From Bacteroidales bacterium (GTDB lineage Bacteria; Bacteroidota; Bacteroidia; Bacteroidales; Muribaculaceae), in the NCBI GenBank assembly GCA_015061055.1, contig SUXH01000007.1:43870-107869 (forward strand): a stretch of 64,000 nt of DNA, in the 5' to 3' direction. Below, one piece after another: positions 7,989 through 16,977 of the stretch. The translations under genes and the position numbers were made by a program. Each line of letters begins with the position of its first letter. Within the stretch, counting starts at the first letter, position 1. The notes beneath the pieces are model-generated. The model saw only the letters and a program-made list of their open reading frames with translations, did no database searches and was not told the origin of the DNA.

Positions 7989-9497
7989 ATGTTCAAAAAC
8001 CATCCTAAAGGTCTTATCCCTGCGGCTCTTGCCAATATGGGTGAACGCTTTGGTTATTACATTATGAACGCCGTTCTTGTGCTGTTCTTATGTTCTAAAT
8101 TTGGCGTTAGTGAAGAGACAAGTTCGTTGATTTATTCATTCTTCTATGCCGGTATCTATGTGTTGAGCTTGGCCGGCGGTTTCATTGCCGATAAGACTCA
8201 AAATTACAAAGGCACTATTATGTCGGGTCTTATTGTGATGGCATTGGGTTATGTTGCATTGTCAATTCCAATCCTTGCTACAGCTCAAAACTCAACTTGG
8301 TTGCTTGCTCTAACTTGCGTGGCATTGTTCCTTATCGCATTTGGTAACGGTTTGTTCAAGGGTAACTTGCAAGCAATCGTAGGTCAAATGTATGACGATC
8401 CTAAGTATTCAAGCCAACGCGACTCAGGTTTCCAAATTTTCTATGTATTCATCAACATCGGTGGTCTTGTGGCTCCATTCGTAGCTCCATTGTTGAGAAG
8501 CTGGTGGTTGGAATCACACGCAATGGTTTACAATGCAGGTCTTCCTGCACTTTGTCATCAATTCATCGCTGAAGGTGAAGCAATGGCAAACCTTGCCAAC
8601 TTGCAAGCACTTATGGCTCAATGTGGCGGCGATGTAGCAAACTTGGCAGATTCATGCGCAAAATATCTTCAAGTTTTCAATGAAGGTATCCACTATTCAT
8701 TTATGGCTTCGGTGGCTGCAATGTTCATTTCTTTGATTGTGTTCATCTGCACTAAGAAGATGTTCCCAACTCCAGGAAAGAAAGAAGCTGCTGCAATAGT
8801 AGACTATACTCCTGAAGAAAAGGCTGCTATGGCACAAGAAATCAAACAACGCATCTATGCACTTCTTGCAGTGCTTGGCGTGGTAATCTTCTTCTGGTTC
8901 TCGTTCCACCAAAATGGTACTTCATTGTCGCTTTTTGCTCGCGACTTCGTAGATACATCAACTATTGCTCCTGAAATTTGGCAAGCAGTTAACCCATTCT
9001 TCGTGATCGTGCTTACTCCAGTAGTAATGTGGATTTTCGGTGCACTATCGGCTCGTGGTAAGGAAATTTCTACACCAAGAAAGATTGCTATCGGTATGTT
9101 CATCGCAGGTCTTGCTTACTTGTTCTTGGCGGTTTATTCATTGTATATGGGTTATCCATCAGCTGATACTTATCGTGCACTTCCAGTAGCAGAACAAGTG
9201 AAGGCTGGTGCATGGGTACTTATCGCTCTATACTTCTTCTTGACAGTTGCTGAGTTGTTCATCTCTCCTCTTGGTTTGTCATTCGTATCTAAGATCGCTC
9301 CAAAGCACTTGCAAGGTCTTTGCCAAGGTTTGTGGCTAGGTGCAACTGCACTAGGTAACTTGCTATTGTGGATTGGTCCTCTTATGTACAACGCAATTCC
9401 AATATGGCAATGCTGGACAGTGTTCCTTGTAGTATGTCTTGTATCAATGGGCGTAATGCTTGGAATGGTTAAGTGGCTTGAAAGAGTAGCTAAGTAA
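7989..9497 (+). CDS. POT-family proton-coupled peptide transporter
   Basis: Inner-membrane symporter predicted to import di- and tripeptides with protons. The family signature ERFGYY is at 19-24 in the first helix, and 12-14 hydrophobic helices are spread over 502 residues. A hydrophilic insert lies near 190-225 and a central loop near 260-290. The second signature region, with NIGGLVAPFVAPLL, is near residue 157. The substrate is inferred from the family; some POT proteins carry other solutes. It ends at a strong bidirectional terminator. Confidence 0.9.
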   Translation: MFKNHPKGLIPAALANMGERFGYYIMNAVLVLFLCSKFGVSEETSSLIYSFFYAGIYVLSLAGGFIADKTQNYKGTIMSGLIVMALGYVALSIPILATAQNSTWLLALTCVALFLIAFGNGLFKGNLQAIVGQMYDDPKYSSQRDSGFQIFYVFINIGGLVAPFVAPLLRSWWLESHAMVYNAGLPALCHQFIAEGEAMANLANLQALMAQCGGDVANLADSCAKYLQVFNEGIHYSFMASVAAMFISLIVFICTKKMFPTPGKKEAAAIVDYTPEEKAAMAQEIKQRIYALLAVLGVVIFFWFSFHQNGTSLSLFARDFVDTSTIAPEIWQAVNPFFVIVLTPVVMWIFGALSARGKEISTPRKIAIGMFIAGLAYLFLAVYSLYMGYPSADTYRALPVAEQVKAGAWVLIALYFFLTVAELFISPLGLSFVSKIAPKHLQGLCQGLWLGATALGNLLLWIGPLMYNAIPIWQCWTVFLVVCLVSMGVMLGMVKWLERVAK

Positions 9498-9528
9498 TAG
9501 CTTCTAAGATTTAGAATATAAATAACGA

Positions 9529-9561
9529 AAGAGTCGCAACCCTCGTGGATTGCGACTCTTT
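9529..9561. terminator. Bidirectional terminator between transporter and phosphatase genes
   Basis: A perfect hairpin with arms AAAGAGTCGCAA and TTGCGACTCTTT separates two convergent genes. The T-run on the right serves the plus-strand gene, and A-rich DNA on the left can serve the minus-strand gene. Confidence 0.85.
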
Positions 9562-9583
9562 GTTTTCGATGAATGGGAGGGTT

Positions 9584-10852
9584 TTAGTTCTTTTTTGTTT
9601 TTGCTTTCACGATTACGTTATCGAGGGCTTTGCCATAACGGTCGTAAAGAGTTAGTGACAGTTTGTTGCTGTCGGCTTTTAGTAAAATACCACTTACAGT
9701 TTTACCTCCTTCGCTCCAACGGTATTTGATGATGTCTTTATTATCGGTCCATTCCTTTAGAGCTTGACCGCGTTCGTTGTCGCTTGATGAAGTCTGAAGA
9801 TAGACTGTACCTCTTGAGCCATCGGTTTCAACACCATTATATAAGGCGTTAGTGCGAGCATATACGTGATTATTTGCGCTTATGGCAAGGTCTACACCAC
9901 ATTCGTCGAATAGCGGTTGCCAACGGCTGTATTGAGAGAATTTTCCGTTTGTGCCATAAAACCATTGATAGTGCTCCATAACTACTACAAAGCGTTTTTT
10001 ATTGCGTTTGATAACATTTCTCACCCATTCTTGAGCAGCCGCAAGCCCTTCATCGGAACGCATTTCTTCATTGTTGAGCATAACGAAAAGTACGTCGCCA
10101 TAAGTGAAGTGATAGCACACTCCTTCTTGCCCATTATAACCATTGAGAGGATTGTTGTTGACATTACGGAAGAATTCTTTTGAGTTGCGCTTATTGGTGC
10201 GGTCCATATTGTCGTGGTTGCCGTTTACACCCGCCCAAAGGTTGTTCTTGAAATGGTCGTTATCGTAAAGGTCTTTCCAAAACGAATAACTACCACCCCA
10301 AGCTATAATGTCGCCCACGTGAAGGATTACATCGAAATATGAGCCATTACGAGCTTCGAGAGTGTCGAGCATAGCCATAGCACTTTTCACTCGTTTAGGC
10401 AGTGGCGTATAGGCGTGAAAATCGGAGATTATGGCTGCCGACCACTCGCCACATTCGGGTGCTGTGTGGAAATAACGTGTTTCGCCGTTTTGTGCATTTG
10501 TTCCAATGCGATACATATATCGAGTGCCCGGCTTGAGCTTCTTGAGTTCAACGGTATTACGAATAAAGCGTGCTTGCTCGTAGATGTTTTCACCTTGAGG
10601 TGTTTTTGAATACATACTATCGAAGGCAGTGCAAAGTTCTTGGCGAGGAGTAATCTTTTTTACTCTCGCCCAATGAATGTCACTGCACTCGGTGTAGAAA
10701 CAGAAAGTGTTTTCGTTATACAGGTTGGAATGCCAATTAAGACGAACGCTCTTAGAGGCATTTTCTCCGGGGTTGGCTATTACGGTGTATACGTCGCCTG
10801 CCCATACTGAGACACATAGGAGTGATGCTAAAATAAAAGATGTTATTCTCAT
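9584..10852 (-). CDS. Secreted calcineurin-like metallophosphoesterase with N-terminal Fn3-like domain
   Basis: Exported phosphoesterase of the purple acid phosphatase type. A signal peptide covers residues 1-18. An Fn3-like purple-acid-phosphatase N-terminal domain covers about 25-130 (ending LKPGTRYMYRIG). The catalytic domain contains the metal ligands: SDFH at 143-146, GD at 180-181, GNHDN at 211-215, MEHYQW near 293 and NNHVYAR near 328. All the key metal-binding positions are present, so it is probably active. The substrate is not predictable. It is transcribed alone, convergent with the POT gene. Confidence 0.9.
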   Translation of the reverse strand: MRITSFILASLLCVSVWAGDVYTVIANPGENASKSVRLNWHSNLYNENTFCFYTECSDIHWARVKKITPRQELCTAFDSMYSKTPQGENIYEQARFIRNTVELKKLKPGTRYMYRIGTNAQNGETRYFHTAPECGEWSAAIISDFHAYTPLPKRVKSAMAMLDTLEARNGSYFDVILHVGDIIAWGGSYSFWKDLYDNDHFKNNLWAGVNGNHDNMDRTNKRNSKEFFRNVNNNPLNGYNGQEGVCYHFTYGDVLFVMLNNEEMRSDEGLAAAQEWVRNVIKRNKKRFVVVMEHYQWFYGTNGKFSQYSRWQPLFDECGVDLAISANNHVYARTNALYNGVETDGSRGTVYLQTSSSDNERGQALKEWTDNKDIIKYRWSEGGKTVSGILLKADSNKLSLTLYDRYGKALDNVIVKAKTKKN

Positions 10853-10938
10853 AATAAAAGTTATAAAGATAGTTTTTTACAAATTTAGTGATAAATGAGT
10901 TTTAAATTGATAATTTTGCAAGAAATTTCCCGAAAAAT

Positions 10939-11850
10939 ATGTTCACTTTTATAGCATTAATGCTTGTGGGTGGATTATGCGGATATATTCTGCATAATCG
11001 AGCCATACCGAATGCAATGATGATAATTACTTGGCTTGTGTATGCCCTATTGCTTTCACTTGGCGTGGAAGTGGGAGCTAACAAGATATTGATGTCGTCA
11101 CTTCACACTATTGGCATATATGGGGCTGTGATAGCTGTGGCAAGCACCCTTGGGAGTTGCTTGTGTGCTATGCTACTATGGCACCGGGTAGGAAATAAGG
11201 TTAAGCAAGGTAAAGGAAAACGTGATGTTGATATGCCGAAGGAAAATTCTTCTCTGAAAGGAAGTGTAGTGATAATAGGCTTCTTTGCTATGGGAATCAT
11301 CCTCGGTGTAAGTGATGTGGTTGCCGAAACCTATGTGCGTGATGTGAGTTTTGCAGTGCTGTGTGTGATGCTATTTTTTGTAGGGTTTGGACTTGGCTCT
11401 AAACCAGCGATGCTTAAGCGATTTCGGTCGCTCAATCCACGTCTTATGTTGTTGCCGTTGGCAACCATTGTGGGTACATTATCGGCTTGCATATTGGTTT
11501 CTTTCTTTATGAGATACAGTGTAACAAATGTGATGGCTGTAGGCTCCGGATTTGGCTACTATTCATTAAGCAGTATCTTGATTTCGCAGAGTCTCGGAGC
11601 CGAACTCGGCACAATGGGATTGTTGTGTAATATCGTGCGTGAACTGATAGTGCTTCTTGGTGCGCCATTGCTTGCTCGTATATTTGGGCCACTTGCTCCT
11701 ATAGCTGCAGGAGGAGCCACCACTATGGATTCTACATTGCCTGTGATAATGCGTACATTAGGAGAGGATTTCGTGTTGCTGTCGATGTTTCATGGATTTT
11801 TAGTGGATTTCAGTGTTCCTTTTCTTGTGACATTCTTTTGCTCATTGTAA
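10939..11850 (+). CDS. lysO: LysO-family (DUF340) exporter
   Basis: Membrane protein of 303 residues with about eight hydrophobic helices and a basic loop near 92-110. The second half (GVSDVVAETYVRDVSFAVLC onward, then GFGYYSLSSILI and the PLAPIAAGGATTMDSTLPVI region) is characteristic of the YbjE/LysO family. The E. coli member exports L-lysine and toxic analogues. The Bacteroidetes genes of this family are often split in two; here both halves are in one frame. The symbol follows the family. Substrate is inferred. Confidence 0.85.
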   Translation: MFTFIALMLVGGLCGYILHNRAIPNAMMIITWLVYALLLSLGVEVGANKILMSSLHTIGIYGAVIAVASTLGSCLCAMLLWHRVGNKVKQGKGKRDVDMPKENSSLKGSVVIIGFFAMGIILGVSDVVAETYVRDVSFAVLCVMLFFVGFGLGSKPAMLKRFRSLNPRLMLLPLATIVGTLSACILVSFFMRYSVTNVMAVGSGFGYYSLSSILISQSLGAELGTMGLLCNIVRELIVLLGAPLLARIFGPLAPIAAGGATTMDSTLPVIMRTLGEDFVLLSMFHGFLVDFSVPFLVTFFCSL

Positions 11851-12012
11851 TAGAAAAATAGGAGTAGATGCAAAAATATCATCTTTATGCTGATAAAGAT
11901 GTGATAAAAAAACAAGATACTAATATTTTTTATCTATTTTTGTAATAGTTCTCATAATATGGGATCTACTTCAAATATTGAAGAAATTTTTTAAGAATAA
12001 AAAGAAAGTCTT

Positions 12013-12930
12013 ATGAAAAGAGGAAGTTTAGCATTGCTGTGCATATTGATATGGCTTACAAGTGTAAATGCTGTGGAACGAGTGGTGTATGGAGAAAATT
12101 CTCGGTTGGAACGAGTTAATGAGCCTGTTCAGTTTTTCAAAGGAAAGCCCGATGCATCACTTTCAGGTCGAGAGTTTATGATAAGTATCGACACGATGGA
12201 GTTTTGGAAACGCGAAGATATGATAGTCGAGGCTATTTTATCGGGGAATATGCCAAGTGAGTTGAAACAATTTCAGAAGATTGTGTTTACTACTCCTATA
12301 GTGGATTCGGTGGAGATATTACGCAAACCTCATAAGGTGGAAATGCTTGTGTTACCGGACTATCTTTCGGTGGGTAGTGATGATGATTTTGTGCGTATGC
12401 CAATGGGCCCGCTTGCGGCTCAGCAAATAGCCGACTCACTGAATTGCATTTTGCCTACCACATATCTTGTGGATAGAATTGCCGAAGTGTCGGAAGGCCA
12501 TATCGACATTTTTCCTTTTCGTCCATTGGGAGGTAGGAATATGCAACCAATAGTGTTTCAAGATAGCGATAATGCCATAAAAGCATTATATAAAGCAAAG
12601 GGGTATGAGTTTGGCCAATTTATATCCGGTCTTAAGAAAGAAGTTGTGATTACGTATAAAATACAATCACGCAACGAAATGAACAAATATGAGGCTATCT
12701 ATGGTTGGTTTCATCCCGATGGCAGGATTCAACAGCCATTGTTTATTCGCCATGGCAATTTCTACGTGGATTACAGCCATGGAATAAGGCTGATTAATCG
12801 TACAGTGGTGGTAGATGGTAAAAAACTAGATGCAAAGGCCATATTGGAATCACCTACACTTTATCGCTTGCTTAGCGATGAACCGGAGCCATTGAAAAAA
12901 GCCTCTTATGCAGGAAACCCCAAATGGTAA
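12013..12930 (+). CDS. Conserved secreted protein of unknown function
   Basis: A signal peptide covers residues 1-20 (MKRGSLALLCILIWLTSVNA). The mature part has the motifs VLPDYLSVGSDDDFVRMPMG, PTTYLVDRIAE and GNFYVDYSHGIRL. I remember similar motifs from a widespread but uncharacterised exported family, so this appears to be a conserved protein and not a chance frame. The VDYSHGIR stretch near the C-terminus could be an active-site or binding motif, but this is speculation. The gene stands alone and shares a bidirectional terminator with the next gene. Confidence 0.75.
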   Translation: MKRGSLALLCILIWLTSVNAVERVVYGENSRLERVNEPVQFFKGKPDASLSGREFMISIDTMEFWKREDMIVEAILSGNMPSELKQFQKIVFTTPIVDSVEILRKPHKVEMLVLPDYLSVGSDDDFVRMPMGPLAAQQIADSLNCILPTTYLVDRIAEVSEGHIDIFPFRPLGGRNMQPIVFQDSDNAIKALYKAKGYEFGQFISGLKKEVVITYKIQSRNEMNKYEAIYGWFHPDGRIQQPLFIRHGNFYVDYSHGIRLINRTVVVDGKKLDAKAILESPTLYRLLSDEPEPLKKASYAGNPKW

Positions 12931-12933
12931 AGA

Positions 12934-12961
12934 TAAAGGAGTGAAAAAATCACTCCTTTAT
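12934..12961. terminator. Bidirectional terminator
   Basis: Hairpin AAAGGAGTGA/TCACTCCTTT with a five-A loop, between two convergent genes. The flanking AAAGAT/ATCTTT extends the stem. It overlaps the stop codon of the minus-strand gene. Confidence 0.75.
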
Positions 12962-13536
12962 TTATCTTTGTCGATCACTTCGACACCTGTGATAATGCGA
13001 TGGGAATTACCTCGCCAGAATACTGTACCTTGATATTCTTGATAGATAAGATTCACTCGCTTTCCGGAACCTTTTAGTCGCATAATCTGTCGGGCAACAG
13101 AGTCGCTTTCCACTGAAAATGGGAAATCGTATTCAAGCCATTTATCGGGATAGTCGACATATTTCTCTGAGAGTAATATCCCTTCATAGGTTTTAAATAA
13201 TCTTCCTTGACATTTCATTTCCATAATGCGCCCCGACTCTACAGCTTCAGTAGTATAGGGAGAGAAATATCTCAACCATAACCAAGTGACCAACGAAATC
13301 ACAATCAGGGCAACAATGCCATAAAGAGTGAGACGCAAACGATTGTAACCTCGAATAATAGTGTCGCGCTCAAGATCTCGCTCTTCTTTGTCTTCGGGAG
13401 TATCTTCCTTTTTGTTTTGTGAAGTGGAATCATTATTTGTGAAATCGATAGTCGTATTATCGTTGTTTTCTTCATTATCCTCAATGATATCGTCTTCAAA
13501 ATCGTCGTCGAAGTAGTCGGTTTTTTCTTTTGCCAT
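12958..13536 (-). CDS. Small membrane protein with acidic N-terminus
   Basis: The 192-residue protein has a very acidic, low-complexity N-terminus (about residues 1-55, rich in Asp, Glu and Asn). One membrane helix lies near residues 71-92 (LTLYGIVALIVISLVTWLWL), and an outer domain of about 100 residues ends in GVEVIDKDK. The likely topology is N-inside, C-terminal domain in the periplasm. It follows the flippase-like gene by 30 bases on the same strand, so the two may work together. No known domain is recognised. Confidence 0.75.
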   Translation of the reverse strand: MAKEKTDYFDDDFEDDIIEDNEENNDNTTIDFTNNDSTSQNKKEDTPEDKEERDLERDTIIRGYNRLRLTLYGIVALIVISLVTWLWLRYFSPYTTEAVESGRIMEMKCQGRLFKTYEGILLSEKYVDYPDKWLEYDFPFSVESDSVARQIMRLKGSGKRVNLIYQEYQGTVFWRGNSHRIITGVEVIDKDK

Positions 13537-13566
13537 ATTTAGTGTAGTTGATAATATGTGATTATG

Positions 13567-14610
13567 TTAAAGACTCATTTTGTCGCCTGAAGTGTGTACT
13601 ATTGTTTTACCCGAAGCGATACGTTGCTTGTCAATAGCCACATATATTGCAGTATATATGCCAAGAAATACAAGCATTACGGTTTGCAATCCCCATTCAA
13701 GCATAGCAAATGCCGATGCCTGTGGGTCAAAATTTGATGTATCGAAAGTGCCAACGCCATAGAGCGACAGCCCAAATATAATTGCCACATGGTAAGCACC
13801 TAATCCCCCGTTGGTGGGAAGCCCCATACCGATACTGCTAAGAACAAACAGCACAAGCATTGCCACAACACTTAGGTCGTGAGTGAAACTGAATGCGTAT
13901 TTGGCCAGATATAGTTGTATGAAATAACACCCCCATATAAGCACAGTGTAGATGATGAAAGTCCATTTGCCTTTCATCTTTGTGATGGCATAGAATCCGT
14001 CCCACAAATTGCGAGCCATTGTGTGCAGATGAGCGATGAATCTGTTCTGCGATTTACTCTTGAAAAGCCAAATTGCCACTGCAATGAAAGCAACACACAG
14101 AATCCACGTGTAAGGAGATGAAAGTATTGCTAAAAGTTTCTCTTTTAGTTGTGGATAGGCATCGAGAAATGTGTAGAAAGCGTCCTGCGCCAAGAAAAAT
14201 GTAAAAATGGTGAGCAGGAGTACGGTGACAGTATCGGTGAGTCGGTCGGCTACCATTGATCCTACTACTTGTGTGAACGAAGCCTTCTGTCGGCCGGCAA
14301 TGTATCCGCAACGCCACACTTCACCGAGTCGAGGAAAAATAAGATTTACTGCGTATGTTCCAAAAATAGAACACACAAGAGGGTGAATAGGAGCATCGAT
14401 GTTGATTGCACGAAGTTGCAACTGCCAACGCAAAGCACGAAACACATGACTCCAAATACTGATGAATGCAATTAGCACAAACCACCAGTAATTGACATCG
14501 TAGCGCATACAATCGAGCAGTTGTTCGGAGTCGACATTAACCCATAAAAAATAGAACAATCCTACGCCGATGATCAATGGAATCAAATATGTAAGTATTT
14601 TCTTTAGCAT
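13567..14610 (-). CDS. Flippase-like membrane protein (LPG synthase membrane-domain family, UPF0104)
   Basis: Integral membrane protein of the family related to the flippase half of lysylphosphatidylglycerol synthase (MprF N-terminus; also called UPF0104). It has about eight helices and the conserved FRALRWQL and NLIFPRLGEVWRCGYI motifs near residues 50-100. The second conserved region is MGLPTNGGLGAYH. I start it at the ATG at 14610 (MLKKIL); a longer frame from 14652 adds residues atypical for the family. It probably moves a lipid or an isoprenoid-linked substrate across the inner membrane. The small membrane-protein gene follows 30 bases downstream. Confidence 0.85.
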   Translation of the reverse strand: MLKKILTYLIPLIIGVGLFYFLWVNVDSEQLLDCMRYDVNYWWFVLIAFISIWSHVFRALRWQLQLRAINIDAPIHPLVCSIFGTYAVNLIFPRLGEVWRCGYIAGRQKASFTQVVGSMVADRLTDTVTVLLLTIFTFFLAQDAFYTFLDAYPQLKEKLLAILSSPYTWILCVAFIAVAIWLFKSKSQNRFIAHLHTMARNLWDGFYAITKMKGKWTFIIYTVLIWGCYFIQLYLAKYAFSFTHDLSVVAMLVLFVLSSIGMGLPTNGGLGAYHVAIIFGLSLYGVGTFDTSNFDPQASAFAMLEWGLQTVMLVFLGIYTAIYVAIDKQRIASGKTIVHTSGDKMSL

Positions 14611-14670
14611 AATAATAGCAATAGATATGTGTCGCCTCGGCATAAAAAACAAAAAACTCCGTTTTTTATT

Positions 14671-14700
14671 TTGTTCTCCGCTCGGCTTGCACTATCTTTG
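14671..14700 (+). promoter_or_regulatory. Promoter of the ksgA-mgtE-hydrolase operon
   Basis: TTG at 14671-14673, 19 bases, then TATCTTTG at 14693-14700, an exact -7 match. A reversed TATCTTTG (14708-14715) faces the flippase gene, so the region may fire both ways. The reversed copy has no clear -33 TTG. Confidence 0.7.
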
Positions 14701-14805
14701 TATTTTGCAAAGATAGGTGATTTTATCCGTTTTGCGTAATATCCGGAGCATTTTCGTTGAAAGAATGCAGAAAATTGCAAAGAAACAGAATTAAACGCAA
14801 GAATT

Positions 14806-15597
14806 ATGCAGCAAGTAAAAGCAAAAAAGAATTTAGGTCAGCATTTTCTAACCGACTTGAGTGTGGCGCAAAAAATTGCAGATACACTTATCGATTACAA
14901 GGAAAAACCTGTACTTGAAATAGGTCCCGGTATGGGAGTGCTTACGCAATACCTCATCGCCGATGGACACGACTTGAAAGTTGTAGAGCTTGATCGTGAA
15001 AGTGTGGAATACCTCGGCGAACATTACCCCGAACTTGAGGGTAGAATAATCGCTGCCGACTTCTTAAAATTGGATTTGAAAGAGGTGTTTGGTGATAATG
15101 AATTTTGTGTAATCGGAAATTACCCATATAACATTTCATCTCAAATCTTGTTTAAGGTGTTGGATTACAAAGACCAAATACCTTGCTGTAGCGGAATGTT
15201 TCAACGAGAAGTGGCACAGCGCGTGGCGGCACCTCCAGGTTCGAAAACCTATGGTATATTGTCGGTGCTTCTCCAAGCGTGGTACGATATAGAATATCTG
15301 TTTACAGTACCCGAACACGTGTTTAATCCCCCACCAAAGGTTAAAAGCGGTGTAATAAAACTCACTCGCAACGGGGTGACCGATTTGGGTTGTGATGAGC
15401 ACTTGCTGAAAACAGTAGTAAAGACCTCTTTCGGTCAACGAAGAAAGACTTTGCGCAACTCGTTGCGCGGAATGGTGGGCGGGAATGCCGAAGTGTTGTC
15501 GAATTCGATATTCGGAATGCGCCCCGAACAATTGAGCGTTGCTCAATTTATAGAGTTAACAAACATTATAGATGCAAACCGTGTTCAAATAAAATAA
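14806..15597 (+). CDS. rsmA: 16S rRNA dimethyladenosine transferase
   Basis: Also called KsgA. It dimethylates two adjacent adenines near the 3' end of 16S rRNA during late 30S assembly. The sequence shows KKNLGQHFLTD at the start, the SAM-binding EIGPGMGVLTQYL near 45-57, and the catalytic GNYPYNIS near 105. Full family length (263). It is the first gene of a likely three-gene operon; mgtE starts 9 bases after it. Confidence 0.97.
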   Translation: MQQVKAKKNLGQHFLTDLSVAQKIADTLIDYKEKPVLEIGPGMGVLTQYLIADGHDLKVVELDRESVEYLGEHYPELEGRIIAADFLKLDLKEVFGDNEFCVIGNYPYNISSQILFKVLDYKDQIPCCSGMFQREVAQRVAAPPGSKTYGILSVLLQAWYDIEYLFTVPEHVFNPPPKVKSGVIKLTRNGVTDLGCDEHLLKTVVKTSFGQRRKTLRNSLRGMVGGNAEVLSNSIFGMRPEQLSVAQFIELTNIIDANRVQIK

Positions 15598-15606
15598 TAA
15601 GTCGTT

Positions 15607-16971
15607 ATGAAAGAATACGATAAGGAGTTTATGGAAGACTTGAGGGAGATAATAGCCCACAAGGATGTAGAACTTGGTCGCAGGTTGCTTAGAGACTTGC
15701 ACCCTGCCGATATTGCAGAGCTGTTTGAGGAACTCGATGTAGCCGATGAGGAATTCTTCGAGAGTCTTCTTGATGAAGAAGTTGCAGCCGAAGTTCTTAT
15801 GGAGTTGGATGAAGACGATCGCCGTCGCCAACTCGAACAGATGCCTCCAAAAGAGATTGCCGAGACTCTCGAACTTCTTGACACCGACGATGCGGTTGAC
15901 CTTCTACAAGAACTCGATGAATCGGAACGAGATGAGATTATCTCTCACATTGAGAACGTAGAGCAAGCAGGCGACATTATCGACCTGTTGAAATATGACG
16001 ATGATACAGCGGGCGGTCTTATGGGTACCGAAATGATCATCGTGAATGAAAATTGGAGTATGCAAGAGTGTGTGAAGGAAATGCGCACACAAGCCGAAGA
16101 AGGGAATATCGATGAGGTGTATAATGTGTATGTGGTAGACGATGACAATAGATTGAAAGGAGTGTTTCCACTACAAAAGATGATTACTCACCCATCGGTG
16201 TCGAAGATTAAACACGTAATGGAAGATGACCCAATTGTAGTGAAGACAGATACTCCGATAGAAGATGTGGCACGCGACTTTGAAAAGTATAATCTTGTAG
16301 CGATGCCTGTAATCGACTCAATCGGTCGACTTGTGGGACGTATTACAGTCGATGACGTGATGGACGCAGTGCGTGAACAAAGCGAACGTGATTACCAATT
16401 GGCATCAGGTATCTCGCAAGACGTGGAAAGTGATGACAATATATTCACACAGACAAAAGCTCGTATGCCTTGGTTGCTTATCGGTATTGGTGGAGGTATC
16501 GCAAATGCAATGATTTTGGGTAATTTCGAGAAAGGTTTTGCCACAAATCCTGCTATGGCACTGTTTATTCCGCTTATCGGAGGAACAGGAGGAAGCGTGG
16601 GAATACAATCGTCGGCTATTATTGTGCAAGGTCTTGCCAATGGTAGTCTTGATATTAAAAATTCAGGAAAACAATTACTGAAAGAGTTTGGCGTGGGCAT
16701 TGTGAATGCGCTAATAATCTCTTTAATTGTATTTATTTATAACGTGTTTTCTTTCGGTCCAAAGGATGTAACCACAATAGCTGTAACATTATCTTTGTTT
16801 AGTGTAGTTTTGTTTGCTTCCTTGTTCGGAACATTTGTACCTCTTACTCTCGAAAAACTGAAGATAGACCCGGCATTAGCTACAGGTCCGTTTATCACGA
16901 TTACAAGCGATATTGTAGGTATGGTGATATATATGCTTGTAAGTTCGTCGTTAATAGAAGCTTTAAGTTGA
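15607..16971 (+). CDS. mgtE: MgtE-family magnesium transporter
   Basis: Mg2+ channel of the inner membrane. Domains in order: an acidic, helical MgtE N-domain (about 1-130, with LHPADIAELFEEL), two CBS domains (about 135-260, including GGLMGTEMI and the VGRITVDDVMD end), a connecting helix, and five membrane helices (about 285-454, with the pore signature PLIGGTGGSVGIQSSA). In the known family the N and CBS domains close the channel when internal Mg2+ is high. It is in an operon with rsmA and the next hydrolase gene. Confidence 0.95.
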   Translation: MKEYDKEFMEDLREIIAHKDVELGRRLLRDLHPADIAELFEELDVADEEFFESLLDEEVAAEVLMELDEDDRRRQLEQMPPKEIAETLELLDTDDAVDLLQELDESERDEIISHIENVEQAGDIIDLLKYDDDTAGGLMGTEMIIVNENWSMQECVKEMRTQAEEGNIDEVYNVYVVDDDNRLKGVFPLQKMITHPSVSKIKHVMEDDPIVVKTDTPIEDVARDFEKYNLVAMPVIDSIGRLVGRITVDDVMDAVREQSERDYQLASGISQDVESDDNIFTQTKARMPWLLIGIGGGIANAMILGNFEKGFATNPAMALFIPLIGGTGGSVGIQSSAIIVQGLANGSLDIKNSGKQLLKEFGVGIVNALIISLIVFIYNVFSFGPKDVTTIAVTLSLFSVVLFASLFGTFVPLTLEKLKIDPALATGPFITITSDIVGMVIYMLVSSSLIEALS

Positions 16972-16977
16972 TTGAAG

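Noticed and set aside
11880..11901. Terminator after the LysO-like gene
   Set aside because: The hairpin CATCTTTAT/ATAAAGATG is clear, but it is followed by A-rich rather than T-rich DNA on the plus strand.
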